Source of the DNA: Cohnella sp. SGD-V74 | GTDB lineage: Bacteria > Bacillota > Bacilli > Paenibacillales > Paenibacillaceae | Direction: 5' to 3' | Assembly (NCBI RefSeq): GCF_003001675.1 | Contig: NZ_PVYW01000030.1 | Span: 1 to 64,000, forward strand | DNA: 64,000 bases | Shown: piece by piece, positions 43,872 to 51,706 of the stretch | Position numbering within the stretch: the stretch's first letter is position 1 | How the letters are laid out: the number at the start of each line of letters is the position of its first letter | Made by a program: the position numbers and the translations under genes | The notes under the pieces: generated by a model | Databases searched by the model: none | What the model was told of the DNA's origin: nothing | Seen by the model: only the letters and a program-made list of their open reading frames with translations

Positions 43872-44738
43872 ATGGAGAGCGAGTTCGGAGAGCATTTCAT
43901 TACCGCGGGATTGTCCGGGAGGCCGATTCGGCTGTACTATTGCGGCTATCATCGGTGCAGCCCCGGTCACGGCTACGGGCCGGCCATGCGCGATCATGCG
44001 CTGCTCCACTACATCCGTTCGGGCAAAGGGAAGTTCCAGGCGGGCGGCACGTCGTACGAGCTGCAGGCCGGGGACTGCTTCGTGCTGTCCCCCAACGTTC
44101 CGGGCGCCTATCGCGCGGACGAGGAAGAGCCCTGGCAGTATGCCTGGGTCGGGTTCGACGGGGAGATGTTCGGCGCTTACTTGGCGGCGGCCGGGCTGAC
44201 GGAGGAGCACCCTACCTATTCGTTCCGCGAACCCGAGCGAATCTCCCGCCTGTTCGATAGAATGTTCGCGGGCACCGCGGACGAGTCCTTCATCGGCGAG
44301 GCGGAAGGAATCAGCTATTTGTTCCGCTTCTTCGCCCGTCTGCTGGAGGAAACGCGGCAGTCCTCCGTAGCGGCGGGCCCTCTGTCCAGACGGGACGCCG
44401 ACGAGTCGGTGCAGCAGGCGATTCGCTTCATCCGTTCAAACTATTCCCGCCCTCTGACCGTATCCGATCTGGCTGCCCACGTCGGGCTGGAGCGCTCCTA
44501 TTTCTCCAAACGGTTCCGCGAGCGGATCGGCAAATCGCCCCATGACTTCCTGACCCGCTACCGAATGGAGCAAGCCGCGCGCATGCTCATCCATACCCGG
44601 GTTCCGGTCGGCACGATCGCGGCCTCGGTCGGCTTCGAGGACCTCTCGTATTTCTCGAAGGTGTTCCGCAAGCACCACGGCGCGAGCCCCGGGAGCTTCC
44701 GCGAGCAGCATCTGGCCCGGCACGGCGCGGCAGAGTAG
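43872..44738 (+). CDS. AraC-family regulator, cupin sensor
   Basis: 288 residues, ATG after AAAAGGAG. Cupin-like arabinose-binding domain (about 15-140; HALLHYIRSGKGKFQAGG, YELQAGDCFVLSPNVPGAYR) and C-terminal AraC domain (about 185-283; LTVSDLAAHVGLERSYFSKRFRE, VGTIAASVGFEDLSYFSKVFRKHHG). It is divergent from the six-hairpin glycosidase gene, the usual arrangement for a local activator. Confidence 0.9.
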   Translation: MESEFGEHFITAGLSGRPIRLYYCGYHRCSPGHGYGPAMRDHALLHYIRSGKGKFQAGGTSYELQAGDCFVLSPNVPGAYRADEEEPWQYAWVGFDGEMFGAYLAAAGLTEEHPTYSFREPERISRLFDRMFAGTADESFIGEAEGISYLFRFFARLLEETRQSSVAAGPLSRRDADESVQQAIRFIRSNYSRPLTVSDLAAHVGLERSYFSKRFRERIGKSPHDFLTRYRMEQAARMLIHTRVPVGTIAASVGFEDLSYFSKVFRKHHGASPGSFREQHLARHGAAE

Positions 44739-44773
44739 CGGGGTCGCTTTCCAAAGCTGTCGTCGCGCCTGCC

Positions 44774-45682
44774 TTACTGTCCCGTCGAGCCGGAGTAGAA
44801 CAGCAGGTAATCTCCAAGGTGCGCGGTCCAATACGCTTCGTCGTGCCCCCCTGGATTCAGGCGATACTCCGAGCGCACGTTCCGGCTGCGCAGCTTGGCG
44901 TCAAGCGCCTCGGCTCCTTGGTAGAACTTGTAATAGTCCTGGTCGCCCGAGTCCAGATAGACCGACATTTCGCTCAAATCCGCGGTATCCGCCAAATAGT
45001 AAGGGTCGCGCTGCTTGCGGACCTCCTCCGTCGGATAAATCCAGTTTTTCAGACCGCCGGTGTCCATCCAGTCGTCCATCCACACGGCCGGACTATGCCC
45101 GCCCGCTTTCGAGAATAGTTCGGGATGCGTAAAAGCATGATGCAGCGCGGCCCATCCTCCCATGGACAATCCGCCTATGTAGCGGTTCTCTCTATCCGCG
45201 GCCGTGCTGAAGTTGCCGTCCACGTATCGGATCACGTCTTGTACGATATAATCGCCGTAATTGCCGAACTGCTCGGAGTTGAACCCATAGCTGACGTCGA
45301 TCTGGGGCGTGACGATGATGAGCGGCTCGATTTTGCCTTGCGCGATCCATTCGTCGGCGACTTTATCGATGCCCAGAACCCGAGTCCAGGAATCTTCATT
45401 CCCGCCATACCCGTGGTAGATATACAGTACGGGATACTTTTCGGTCGTCGCATACCCCGGGGGAAAATATATGTTGAACTTCATATCCTTGTCCAACGCA
45501 TCGCTATGAAAAGTCACCTTCTGCACGTTCGGAATCGAGGATACGACTTCTGCGCGGACGGGAGAGCTCTCGACCGACGCGCTCTCCGTACCGGATCGTT
45601 CGCTGCTCGCGCATCCTGCCGCCGCCATGACCGCTATGACCGCCAACATCGCCAAGAGCCATCCGACTCGTCTTCCTCTCAT
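44774..45682 (-). CDS. Lipoprotein esterase, esterase-D/feruloyl-esterase type
   Basis: 302 residues from the ATG at 45682. The frame extends to 45769 but without a ribosome site. Lipobox Cys24 (MAAAGCASS), then an alpha/beta hydrolase of the PF00756 group: oxyanion IYHGYGGNEDSW, nucleophile GLSMGGWAAL, acid LDSGDQDYY and His in NPGGHDEAYW. Relatives release feruloyl or acetyl groups from plant polysaccharides or hydrolyse siderophore esters. Surface location and the glycan-use setting favour the polysaccharide esterase reading. Confidence 0.88.
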   Translation of the reverse strand: MRGRRVGWLLAMLAVIAVMAAAGCASSERSGTESASVESSPVRAEVVSSIPNVQKVTFHSDALDKDMKFNIYFPPGYATTEKYPVLYIYHGYGGNEDSWTRVLGIDKVADEWIAQGKIEPLIIVTPQIDVSYGFNSEQFGNYGDYIVQDVIRYVDGNFSTAADRENRYIGGLSMGGWAALHHAFTHPELFSKAGGHSPAVWMDDWMDTGGLKNWIYPTEEVRKQRDPYYLADTADLSEMSVYLDSGDQDYYKFYQGAEALDAKLRSRNVRSEYRLNPGGHDEAYWTAHLGDYLLFYSGSTGQ

Positions 45683-45789
45683 TTCCGTTCCCCGTCCTCT
45701 GCAATGGATTCCGACAAGATCAGTATATAGAAATTTTTGGCTATAATACACCGTTTTATGGAAATTCACGCCTATGAAATGAAAAAGAC

Positions 45790-46578
45790 TTAACCTGCGC
45801 GCTTACTCGCGCTCAAGCGCCGCTCCCGCAGCGTCAGAACGGCCAGCATCGCCAGACTTACGGCAACGGCGCAGAAGCTTGTCCATTGCCCCGCCGTCCA
45901 GTCGAACAGATAGCGAGGGGAGTCTCCCCGCAGAAACTCCAGCAGAAATCGCCCGGTCGAGTAGAGAATGCCGTAGGTTAGAAACAACGCCCCTGTCGGC
46001 AGCTTCCTGGCCTTCAGCAAAATAAGCAGCACGAATATGATCAGATCCCACTGTCCTTCCCAGATCTCCGCCGGCCACAGCGGCTCGGCTCCGTACCGGT
46101 CGTACGCCATCGTGCCTTCCGGGTATACGATGCCGAATCCCCTGCCCGTCGGCGCCCCGTAAGCATCCCCGTTCAGGAAGCAGGCGATTCTCCCGACCGC
46201 TTGCCCCAGCACGACTGCCGGCGCCACAATATCGGCCATTTTCCAGAAAGACAGGCCGTGCTTCCTCGTGTAATACACCATGGCCGCGGCTCCTCCGACC
46301 AACGCCCCCTGGATCGCGATCCCTCCATGCCAGATGTAAGGAATTTCATGCAGATGCTTCGAGTAATACCCCCATTGGAAAAAGAAAACGTGCCATACCC
46401 GGGCAAATACCAGAGCCCCGACGATCAAGTAGAACGCCATATTCGGGATATGCTCCCGGTAGGAGGTTCCCTCCGCCAGATAGAGCGCCATCCCCCACGC
46501 CAGCAGCACGGCCAGCGCGACAACGACCCCGTAGGAATGCACCTGGAAGTCTCCGATCGTAAATAAAACCACTTTCAT
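45790..46578 (-). CDS. lgt: Prolipoprotein diacylglyceryl transferase
   Basis: 262 residues with about seven membrane segments. Signature GRIACFLNGDAYG (129-141, Arg130 and Asn136), HGG at 84-86, and RPYLFDWTAGQW-like C-terminal loop. Lgt moves diacylglycerol from phosphatidylglycerol to the lipobox Cys of prolipoproteins, several of which are coded in this window. A strong AGGAGG site and a BlaI-type palindrome (46601-46619) precede it, so it appears to be controlled with the blaI-blaR1-like pair, an unusual target. It may be a second, inducible Lgt; whether another copy exists cannot be seen here. Confidence 0.93.
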   Translation of the reverse strand: MKVVLFTIGDFQVHSYGVVVALAVLLAWGMALYLAEGTSYREHIPNMAFYLIVGALVFARVWHVFFFQWGYYSKHLHEIPYIWHGGIAIQGALVGGAAAMVYYTRKHGLSFWKMADIVAPAVVLGQAVGRIACFLNGDAYGAPTGRGFGIVYPEGTMAYDRYGAEPLWPAEIWEGQWDLIIFVLLILLKARKLPTGALFLTYGILYSTGRFLLEFLRGDSPRYLFDWTAGQWTSFCAVAVSLAMLAVLTLRERRLSASKRAG

Positions 46579-46600
46579 CCTTTTATCCTCCTGACGTTTT

Positions 46601-46619
46601 ATACTACATTATGTAGTAT
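46601..46619. promoter_or_regulatory. BlaI/MecI-type operator upstream of lgt
   Basis: ATACTACATTATGTAGTAT is a perfect palindrome around a central T, with ACTACA and TGTAGT half-sites spaced by three bases as in bla and mec operators. TAGTAT or TATAAA at its edge could be the lgt -10. Confidence 0.88.
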
Positions 46620-46638
46620 GATCTTCGAAAAAAAGGGG

Positions 46639-47442
46639 CTAAGAGTCCCCTCCAAGCATCAGCAACAGCAGCAAGGAGCAAGAGACCAGCAGAGGCCTCA
46701 GCAGCGAGAGCGGAACCTTGACCGCCCGGCCGGGCTCAAGAACCTGCATGATCCGGTACTGCATCGTGCCGTCGGCGAAATGAACGGCTCCCTCGCGCTG
46801 CCGGATGTCCCCTAGCTTCGCCAGCTTCAACAGCACGTTGCCCAAATACAGCTCCGTCCCCATCCGCCGGATCGCGAACCTGTCGGCGAACAGTTCCTTC
46901 CACGTCCGGTAGTGTCTGACGATCGGCTTAATGATCGGCCAGTAGCCGAAAGCGTCTTCCAGCACGGCCGACGCGAGCAGCTTCAGACCGTCCCGGTTCC
47001 GGCAATGATGCCATTCGTGCAGCAGAATCGCTTCGATCTCCTTATCGCCGAACATCTCGAACAATGCGGTCGAGACGACGATTCGCGGCCGCAGCGTTCC
47101 GATTGTCAGGGCGATGAACGCAGCGTCCCGCACCACGATGATTTCCGTTCCCCAACTCCGATACTTATAGTTAAGGCGCTTCGTTAAACGTCCGTGCATG
47201 CTGCTGCGGAAGCGCTTGTGCCACACCCGGGACCAGTAAATTTGTTTGGCGCAGCGCCATGCCGCTCTAACGATCGTATAGACGATGACCAAGTCGACAA
47301 GAACGGCAATCGCGGAAAGATACGGCGGTTCCCCGGACGCGATCTGATGATACGCGAACGCGGCCATCTGCGCGACGACGGCGGCAACGAAGACGAGCAG
47401 CAGCGCATAGATCCATCTCAGCTTCGCGATGGGACCGTTCAT
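46639..47442 (-). CDS. BlaR1-like M56 metalloprotease lacking the penicillin-sensor domain
   Basis: 267 residues against about 585-600 for BlaR1/MecR1. Two N-terminal membrane segments (about 10-30, 42-62), a cytoplasmic zinc-protease domain with HEWHH (His142, Glu143, His146), and one C-terminal segment (about 246-263). The extracellular penicillin-binding sensor is absent, so the inducing signal must enter otherwise, through the membrane helices or a partner. Its start overlaps the blaI-like stop by four bases. The expected role is to inactivate the BlaI-like repressor. Confidence 0.88.
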   Translation of the reverse strand: MNGPIAKLRWIYALLLVFVAAVVAQMAAFAYHQIASGEPPYLSAIAVLVDLVIVYTIVRAAWRCAKQIYWSRVWHKRFRSSMHGRLTKRLNYKYRSWGTEIIVVRDAAFIALTIGTLRPRIVVSTALFEMFGDKEIEAILLHEWHHCRNRDGLKLLASAVLEDAFGYWPIIKPIVRHYRTWKELFADRFAIRRMGTELYLGNVLLKLAKLGDIRQREGAVHFADGTMQYRIMQVLEPGRAVKVPLSLLRPLLVSCSLLLLLMLGGDS

Positions 47443-47849
47443 CTTCGTCTCCCGTCCTTGATTTCCTGCAGTTTGCGTTCCAGCTTGGCGATGACCTCGG
47501 GATCGACCTCGTCCAGCGCGTCAATCATATGGTTGACGACCAGGCTTCCGTACTCCTGGATCAGCCCCTGCGACACTTCCTTCGTCTGATCGGAGAGAAA
47601 CTGCTCTCTCGTCTGCACGGTGGAGAATTTCGCCGCCTGCGTTCTGCCGCTCCCGGATGGCGTCTTCTTCAGATGGCCTTTGTCCACCAGACGGTTCATG
47701 ACCGTCATGACAGCGTTGACCGAGATCGGGCTCTCCTGGTTCAGGATCGACTGCACTTCCTTGATGGTCAACCCTTCCGAAGACCAGAGAATCGCCATAA
47801 TCCGGGCCTCCAGCGGTCCGAAAAAGCGGTTCAAGCCTTCGCCCTTCAT
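47439..47849 (-). CDS. BlaI/MecI-family repressor
   Basis: 136 residues from the ATG at 47849. A TTG at 47870 with GGGGTGAG upstream would add seven residues and is also possible. Winged helix about residues 8-85 (FGPLEARIMAILWSSEGLTIKEVQ, SVNAVMTVMNRLVDKGHLKK) and a helical dimerisation tail. Two matching operators in this locus, one over its own promoter and one before lgt, imply autoregulation plus control of lgt. Confidence 0.92.
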   Translation of the reverse strand: MKGEGLNRFFGPLEARIMAILWSSEGLTIKEVQSILNQESPISVNAVMTVMNRLVDKGHLKKTPSGSGRTQAAKFSTVQTREQFLSDQTKEVSQGLIQEYGSLVVNHMIDALDEVDPEVIAKLERKLQEIKDGRRR

Positions 47850-47884
47850 ATTCAGCCTCTTAATTGGCAACTTGATCTCACCCC

Positions 47885-47922
47885 ATACTACAGAGTGTAG
47901 TTCGTTTGGGCAGAGCTGTCAA
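47885..47922 (-). promoter_or_regulatory. blaI-like promoter with BlaI operator
   Basis: Minus strand: TTGACA (47917-47922), 17-base spacer, TACACT (47894-47899). ACTACA-GAG-TGTAGT (47887-47901) covers the -10. Half-sites and three-base spacing match the lgt operator. Confidence 0.85.
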
Positions 47923-48055
47923 CGTTGACTTCTCCGCCAATTCCGATCGTCGCGGACGGTACATCTGGCACAAGAAAGCGGCCGGCGTTTTCCCGTAACC
48001 CCGAACTGGGCTTCCGCATAGAATGTTCCATGCTCTGCACACGGAGGTCGTTAGA

Positions 48056-48385
48056 ATGAGCTCGTCAAATCAGGTTCAGGTTCAGCATCAGATGACGCCG
48101 ATCTATCAATGCGATTCCCAGGTTCACAAGACGCTGCGCTCGGTGAGGGATCAACTGCATCAGCTGTGCTCCCGTCATTCCAATCGGCTGGTCGTCGTCG
48201 AGACGATGGACGGCGACGTATTCGAAGGACATATCCGCTATTGCCATAACGGAGTTCTGTATCTGTCTCTATCGAACGAGGGCTGCTCCCGCGCCTTTTT
48301 CCCGGGGCCGCCTCCGCCTAACCCTTATGCCAACTTCGTGCTTCCGTTGGTGCTGTTTAATCTGCTCACGATTTCGCTGCTTTAA
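48056..48385 (+). CDS. Hypothetical protein, possibly Sm-like
   Basis: 109 residues from the ATG at 48056, after GGAGG. The central part (NRLVVVETMDGDVFEGHIRYCHNGVLYLSL) resembles the first strands of an LSm/Sm-like barrel, where a DG-x-x-F-x-G turn is typical. The C-terminus is Pro-rich (GPPPPNPY) then hydrophobic (NFVLPLVLFNLLTISLL), perhaps membrane-associated. It forms a two-gene unit with the next gene; a spore-related role is possible but not supported directly. Confidence 0.7.
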   Translation: MSSSNQVQVQHQMTPIYQCDSQVHKTLRSVRDQLHQLCSRHSNRLVVVETMDGDVFEGHIRYCHNGVLYLSLSNEGCSRAFFPGPPPPNPYANFVLPLVLFNLLTISLL

Positions 48386-48420
48386 GATTTCCGATCACGA
48401 ACAGGAAAGGTGAGATCCTC

Positions 48421-48711
48421 TTGGCCATTACGCCTCCTCTCGGACCACAAGGCGGACTGCAGCCCCCGACCGCTCCGCCTCCGCAGACCGTTCCGCAGCA
48501 GCCGCTCGCTTCGACGCTTGCGGTAGACCCGGGAGCCATCTCCGGATGCCTGTTCCGCCAAACCTATATTTGGCCGCAGAGCGGACCGGGTTTCTGGTTC
48601 TACCCGGTGTTCGTCGGACGCACGTCCGTCTCCGGATTTCGTTGGAACGGATTTTTCTGGATGTTCTCCGGTTTCGACCTGCGGAGAATTCAATCGTTTA
48701 CGTGTTTCTAG
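48421..48711 (+). CDS. Hypothetical proline-rich small protein
   Basis: 96 residues from a TTG start with AAAGGTGAG ahead. Pro/Gln-rich first 30 residues, then an aromatic segment (YIWPQSGPGFWFYPVFVGRTSV, GFRWNGFFWMFSGFDLRRI). It starts 35 bp after the preceding gene and is followed by a very GC-rich terminator. Family unknown. Confidence 0.65.
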   Translation: MAITPPLGPQGGLQPPTAPPPQTVPQQPLASTLAVDPGAISGCLFRQTYIWPQSGPGFWFYPVFVGRTSVSGFRWNGFFWMFSGFDLRRIQSFTCF

Positions 48712-48716
48712 GAAAG

Positions 48717-48750
48717 CCGGGGCCCCCGCAGAGGATTGCGGGGGCCCCGG
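48717..48750. terminator. Strong convergent hairpin terminator
   Basis: CCGGGGCCCCCGCA pairs perfectly with TGCGGGGGCCCCGG around GAGGAT, followed by TTTCG on the plus strand and CTTTCC on the minus strand. It ends the plus-strand pair and, on the other strand, the small peptide gene. Confidence 0.75.
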
Positions 48751-48757
48751 TTTCGCA

Positions 48758-48820
48758 TCAAACATTCCGCACGAATGTACCGATGAACTCCGCCAAGCCT
48801 TTTTTCACAGAAGAACCCAT
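48758..48820 (-). CDS. 20-residue amphipathic peptide gene
   Basis: ATG at 48820 after CGGAGGGTGAGT (ideal spacing) codes MGSSVKKGLAEFIGTFVRNV and a TGA stop, seven bases before a strong hairpin terminator. It has possible -10 boxes TACAAT and TATTCT 50-75 bases upstream. Hydrophobic residues fall on one helical face and Lys/Arg/Glu on the other, the build of phenol-soluble-modulin-like or membrane-active peptides. No family recognised; it overlaps no other gene. Confidence 0.55.
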   Translation of the reverse strand: MGSSVKKGLAEFIGTFVRNV

Positions 48821-48915
48821 ACTCACCCTCCGTCACAATTGTAAAATCATTCAAAATCAGAATACCTATTCCATTGTAGCTTCCGGATTTGAATAATTTC
48901 TGAACAGGGGCCAAC

Positions 48916-49578
48916 TTAATGTCGTTCTGTGGGTATAGACAATTCCTTGAGCTCTATTAAATCGTCTATAACGATGTCGGCTTGCGCGAGCTCGTCGTCA
49001 CGGGCAAAATCAAAATTGCATCCTATTGCTATCAAACCGTTGTCCTTAGCGGCAATAAAATCGGACAAGCGATCTCCTGCCACCGCCCCTTGAGTAATGC
49101 CGTACTTTTCTACAATGCTGCGGACCAGATCCGACTTATTCAACGATTCGATCTGCTGGATGCTGAACGTTTCCGTCACCCACGCATCCAAATTATAATA
49201 ACGCACAATTGCCTTTAAATATTCCACTAAACCGTTGCTCGCAATGTAGATTGCATAATCGTTCTCTTTCAAATAGCTGAAAGCTTCCTGTACGTTGGGA
49301 TATAAAGCCCCGTTACCGCTGCTTATATTTTCAATCAATCGCTCCAGGAAATAGGCATCGGTATGTTCTCTTGCTTCCAGGGAATGATCGGGCAGCAACG
49401 ACTCCCATACCTTGGGCATAGGCACGCCCATAATTTCGCGGTATTTGGCAATCGGCGTTTCCCCCTCCCATTCATTCCGCAACCTCAAACGGTTAAAAGC
49501 GTCTTCGAGCGATATTTCCAATATTCTGTCCGTCTGAAACAGCGTTCCGTCCATATCGAAGATGAATGCTTTCGTCAT
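48916..49578 (-). CDS. HAD-superfamily hydrolase, phosphoglycolate-phosphatase-like
   Basis: 220 residues. Motif I DMDGT (Asp8, Asp10), helical cap about 17-95, motif II ASNG (about 115), motif III Lys in LNKSDLVRSI, motif IV GDRLSDFIAAKDNG. Cytoplasmic phosphatase of the Gph/PGMB group; the substrate cannot be named. Base composition here is lower in GC than in the neighbouring genes, possibly a sign of a different origin. Confidence 0.9.
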   Translation of the reverse strand: MTKAFIFDMDGTLFQTDRILEISLEDAFNRLRLRNEWEGETPIAKYREIMGVPMPKVWESLLPDHSLEAREHTDAYFLERLIENISSGNGALYPNVQEAFSYLKENDYAIYIASNGLVEYLKAIVRYYNLDAWVTETFSIQQIESLNKSDLVRSIVEKYGITQGAVAGDRLSDFIAAKDNGLIAIGCNFDFARDDELAQADIVIDDLIELKELSIPTERH

Positions 49579-49681
49579 TGCGCTCGCCCTTTCCCTCTCT
49601 GCATGTATACTGACCGCTTCAGCTTCACCCCCTATACTAACATATATTGGGTTGTAGAGCCGGGAACACGCCCGGCAGAAA

Positions 49682-49719
49682 AAGAAGAGATCCCCTCGGC
49701 TTGAGGCGGATCTCTTCTT
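49682..49719 (-). terminator. Terminator of the glycan operon
   Basis: AAGAAGAGATCC and GGATCTCTTCTT form a perfect twelve-pair stem with a 14-base loop; TTTTTC follows on the minus strand, just past the GH20 stop. Confidence 0.85.
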
Positions 49720-49724
49720 GTTGT

Positions 49725-51656
49725 CTACTCTTGTAACGCTTCTTCGTATTGCGCGAGCAGCTTGGCGAACGCCGCAGCGCTTGCGGACAGGCCGCCTTCG
49801 CGGTTGCGCGCCAGCCAGAGACGCTTGAACTCGGAGAGCGCCGTCTCAAGCTGCTTCCGGAGCCGCTCGAGCCATTCCCGCTCGGCGGCCGCCCCCTCCA
49901 AGCCTTGCCGGTAAATATACCGGTGAAGGCCGGCGCCCTGCTCGATCAGCCGCAACGTGTTGGCCAGCTCGTCGCGCACGATCGCGGCATCCGGTCCTTC
50001 AAGCTCAAGGCGATTCAGTTCCTCCTGCCGCTCCTTCAACCAACTCTCCGTCTCGTCGAAGCGATAGTCCTGCGTAAACGGCGTGCCGCTGCCGCCGATC
50101 AGCTTCAGCACTTCCGTCCGGATCGCGGTATCCCGCTCCAGCGTCTCCCGGTCGGACAGTCCCCGGCCGAGCAAATAGGCGGTGTAGGTGCCGTTCTCCA
50201 TCGTGCTTCGCTCCAGACGGCCGTACCGGCCCAGTTCCAGAAGGAAGCGTCCTCCGATACGGCTGCGGTCCTGAAGCATCCGAGCCGAGACATACTCTTC
50301 CAGCGCCTCTAACCCGTCCACGTTCGCCTCCGTCTGCCAGCTTGCGCCAGCCGCATAGGCGATAGCCGGATAGCCGACAGCCGGCGCCTGCCAATGTCCG
50401 CCATCGCCCCAATCGGCGACGATCAGTCCTTCCGCTCCGTGCGCCAGGCCGCTCCTCGCGGCGTCCGCAATGTTGCCCAGCATATTGTCCGTGCGTCCCG
50501 CGATCGAGGACCAGCCGCTGGTGCCGGGACATACATAGTAGCGGACGCCATTCTCCCGGAGCCTGCGGCAATGCGGCTCGAACGGTACGGGAGCGTCGTA
50601 GTTCCAGTGCAGCACCGTCACGTCGGACGGCAGCCGCCGGATCAGCTCGGGGTGATGCGCCAGCACGTCCCCCCACATCATCGCTTTCTTGCCGTGGCTG
50701 CGGGCGGCCTCGAACATTTTCTCCGCGTAGTCGAAGTACAGCTCCCCAATGCCGATCTCGTCAGCCCGCTCCTTGCTCTTGCCCGATCCGAGTCCGAACG
50801 GCTCGTCCATGTTGAGGTTGACATATTCGGACGAGAAATTCGGCAGCAGTTCGTCAAACAGATCCTTGGCCAGCGCGACGGAACGTTCGTCCGCCGGATT
50901 CATCGTCGTTGGCGGCAGCTTGAACGGGAGCGGAATGGGCGGCTCCATCCCGTCCGGGTGCTCGGCCAGCTCGCGGAACTCCGGCTTGGCCAGCCAGGGT
51001 CCCATATGGCCGAGACAGTTCTGGTTCGGCACCAGATCGATGTACCGGCTTCGGGCGTAAGCGTCCAGCTCCCGGAATTCCGCCGCGGAGAGCGGCGTGG
51101 CCTCCGGGAACGACGATCTGTACTTGACGTAGTCGAAGCAGAAGCCTTCCATATACAGCTGAAGATGGTTGAACTTCAGCTCGGACAGCCTGTCGATCAG
51201 CGCGTACAGCGTGTCCATCTTCGGAATTTTGTTGCGGCCGATGTCGAGCATGACGCCCCGCACCGGGAAGCTGGGCTCGTCTTCGATGCGGAAGTGCCCC
51301 AGTGTTGTTCCTTCCCGACTTACCAACTGCTCCAAGGTCACCAGCGCATAGTGCAAGCCGATCTCGGTGCCGGCGCCGACCTTCAACCTATCGTTGCTCC
51401 ATTCCAATACATACCCCTGCGGATGCAGATCGGGCAGAAACTCCATTTCGAATGCCGTCTCGGCGGAGCAAGCGTCCTTTGCCGAGAAGCCGCCCTTAAT
51501 CGCGCTATGATAACGCTGCTCGACTTGCACGTTCGCAATGAGCCGCTGCGCCTCGTCCCCTATTGCACGCAGCTTCAAATGCGGAGACAGCGCCGAGGAG
51601 CCTCCCAGAAACTTGAAGCTGCGCGGCTTCGGATACAAGTTCATGAACTCGGTCAT
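49725..51656 (-). CDS. GH20 beta-N-acetylhexosaminidase-like enzyme
   Basis: 643 residues, no signal peptide. N-terminal GH20b-like domain (about 1-120), catalytic TIM barrel (about 128-450; RGVMLDIGRNKIPKMDTLYALID, LVPNQNCLGHMG) with the Asp-Glu pair Asp284-Glu285 in LNMDEPFGLG, then a helical C-terminal domain of about 170 residues with coiled-coil character. The GGDE form usual in GH20 is MDE here. It should remove terminal GlcNAc or GalNAc by substrate-assisted catalysis. Last gene of the kinase-regulator-importer-GH3 operon. Confidence 0.88.
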   Translation of the reverse strand: MTEFMNLYPKPRSFKFLGGSSALSPHLKLRAIGDEAQRLIANVQVEQRYHSAIKGGFSAKDACSAETAFEMEFLPDLHPQGYVLEWSNDRLKVGAGTEIGLHYALVTLEQLVSREGTTLGHFRIEDEPSFPVRGVMLDIGRNKIPKMDTLYALIDRLSELKFNHLQLYMEGFCFDYVKYRSSFPEATPLSAAEFRELDAYARSRYIDLVPNQNCLGHMGPWLAKPEFRELAEHPDGMEPPIPLPFKLPPTTMNPADERSVALAKDLFDELLPNFSSEYVNLNMDEPFGLGSGKSKERADEIGIGELYFDYAEKMFEAARSHGKKAMMWGDVLAHHPELIRRLPSDVTVLHWNYDAPVPFEPHCRRLRENGVRYYVCPGTSGWSSIAGRTDNMLGNIADAARSGLAHGAEGLIVADWGDGGHWQAPAVGYPAIAYAAGASWQTEANVDGLEALEEYVSARMLQDRSRIGGRFLLELGRYGRLERSTMENGTYTAYLLGRGLSDRETLERDTAIRTEVLKLIGGSGTPFTQDYRFDETESWLKERQEELNRLELEGPDAAIVRDELANTLRLIEQGAGLHRYIYRQGLEGAAAEREWLERLRKQLETALSEFKRLWLARNREGGLSASAAAFAKLLAQYEEALQE

Positions 51657-51706
51657 TTAAGCCCGCCCCTTTTGCACAAACTGTAATCGGTCGAATCCAG
51701 GCAGGC

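Noticed and set aside
48708..48914. 68-residue minus-strand frame overlapping the peptide gene
   Set aside because: It has no good ribosome site and reads through the terminator hairpin; the 20-residue frame fits the signals far better.
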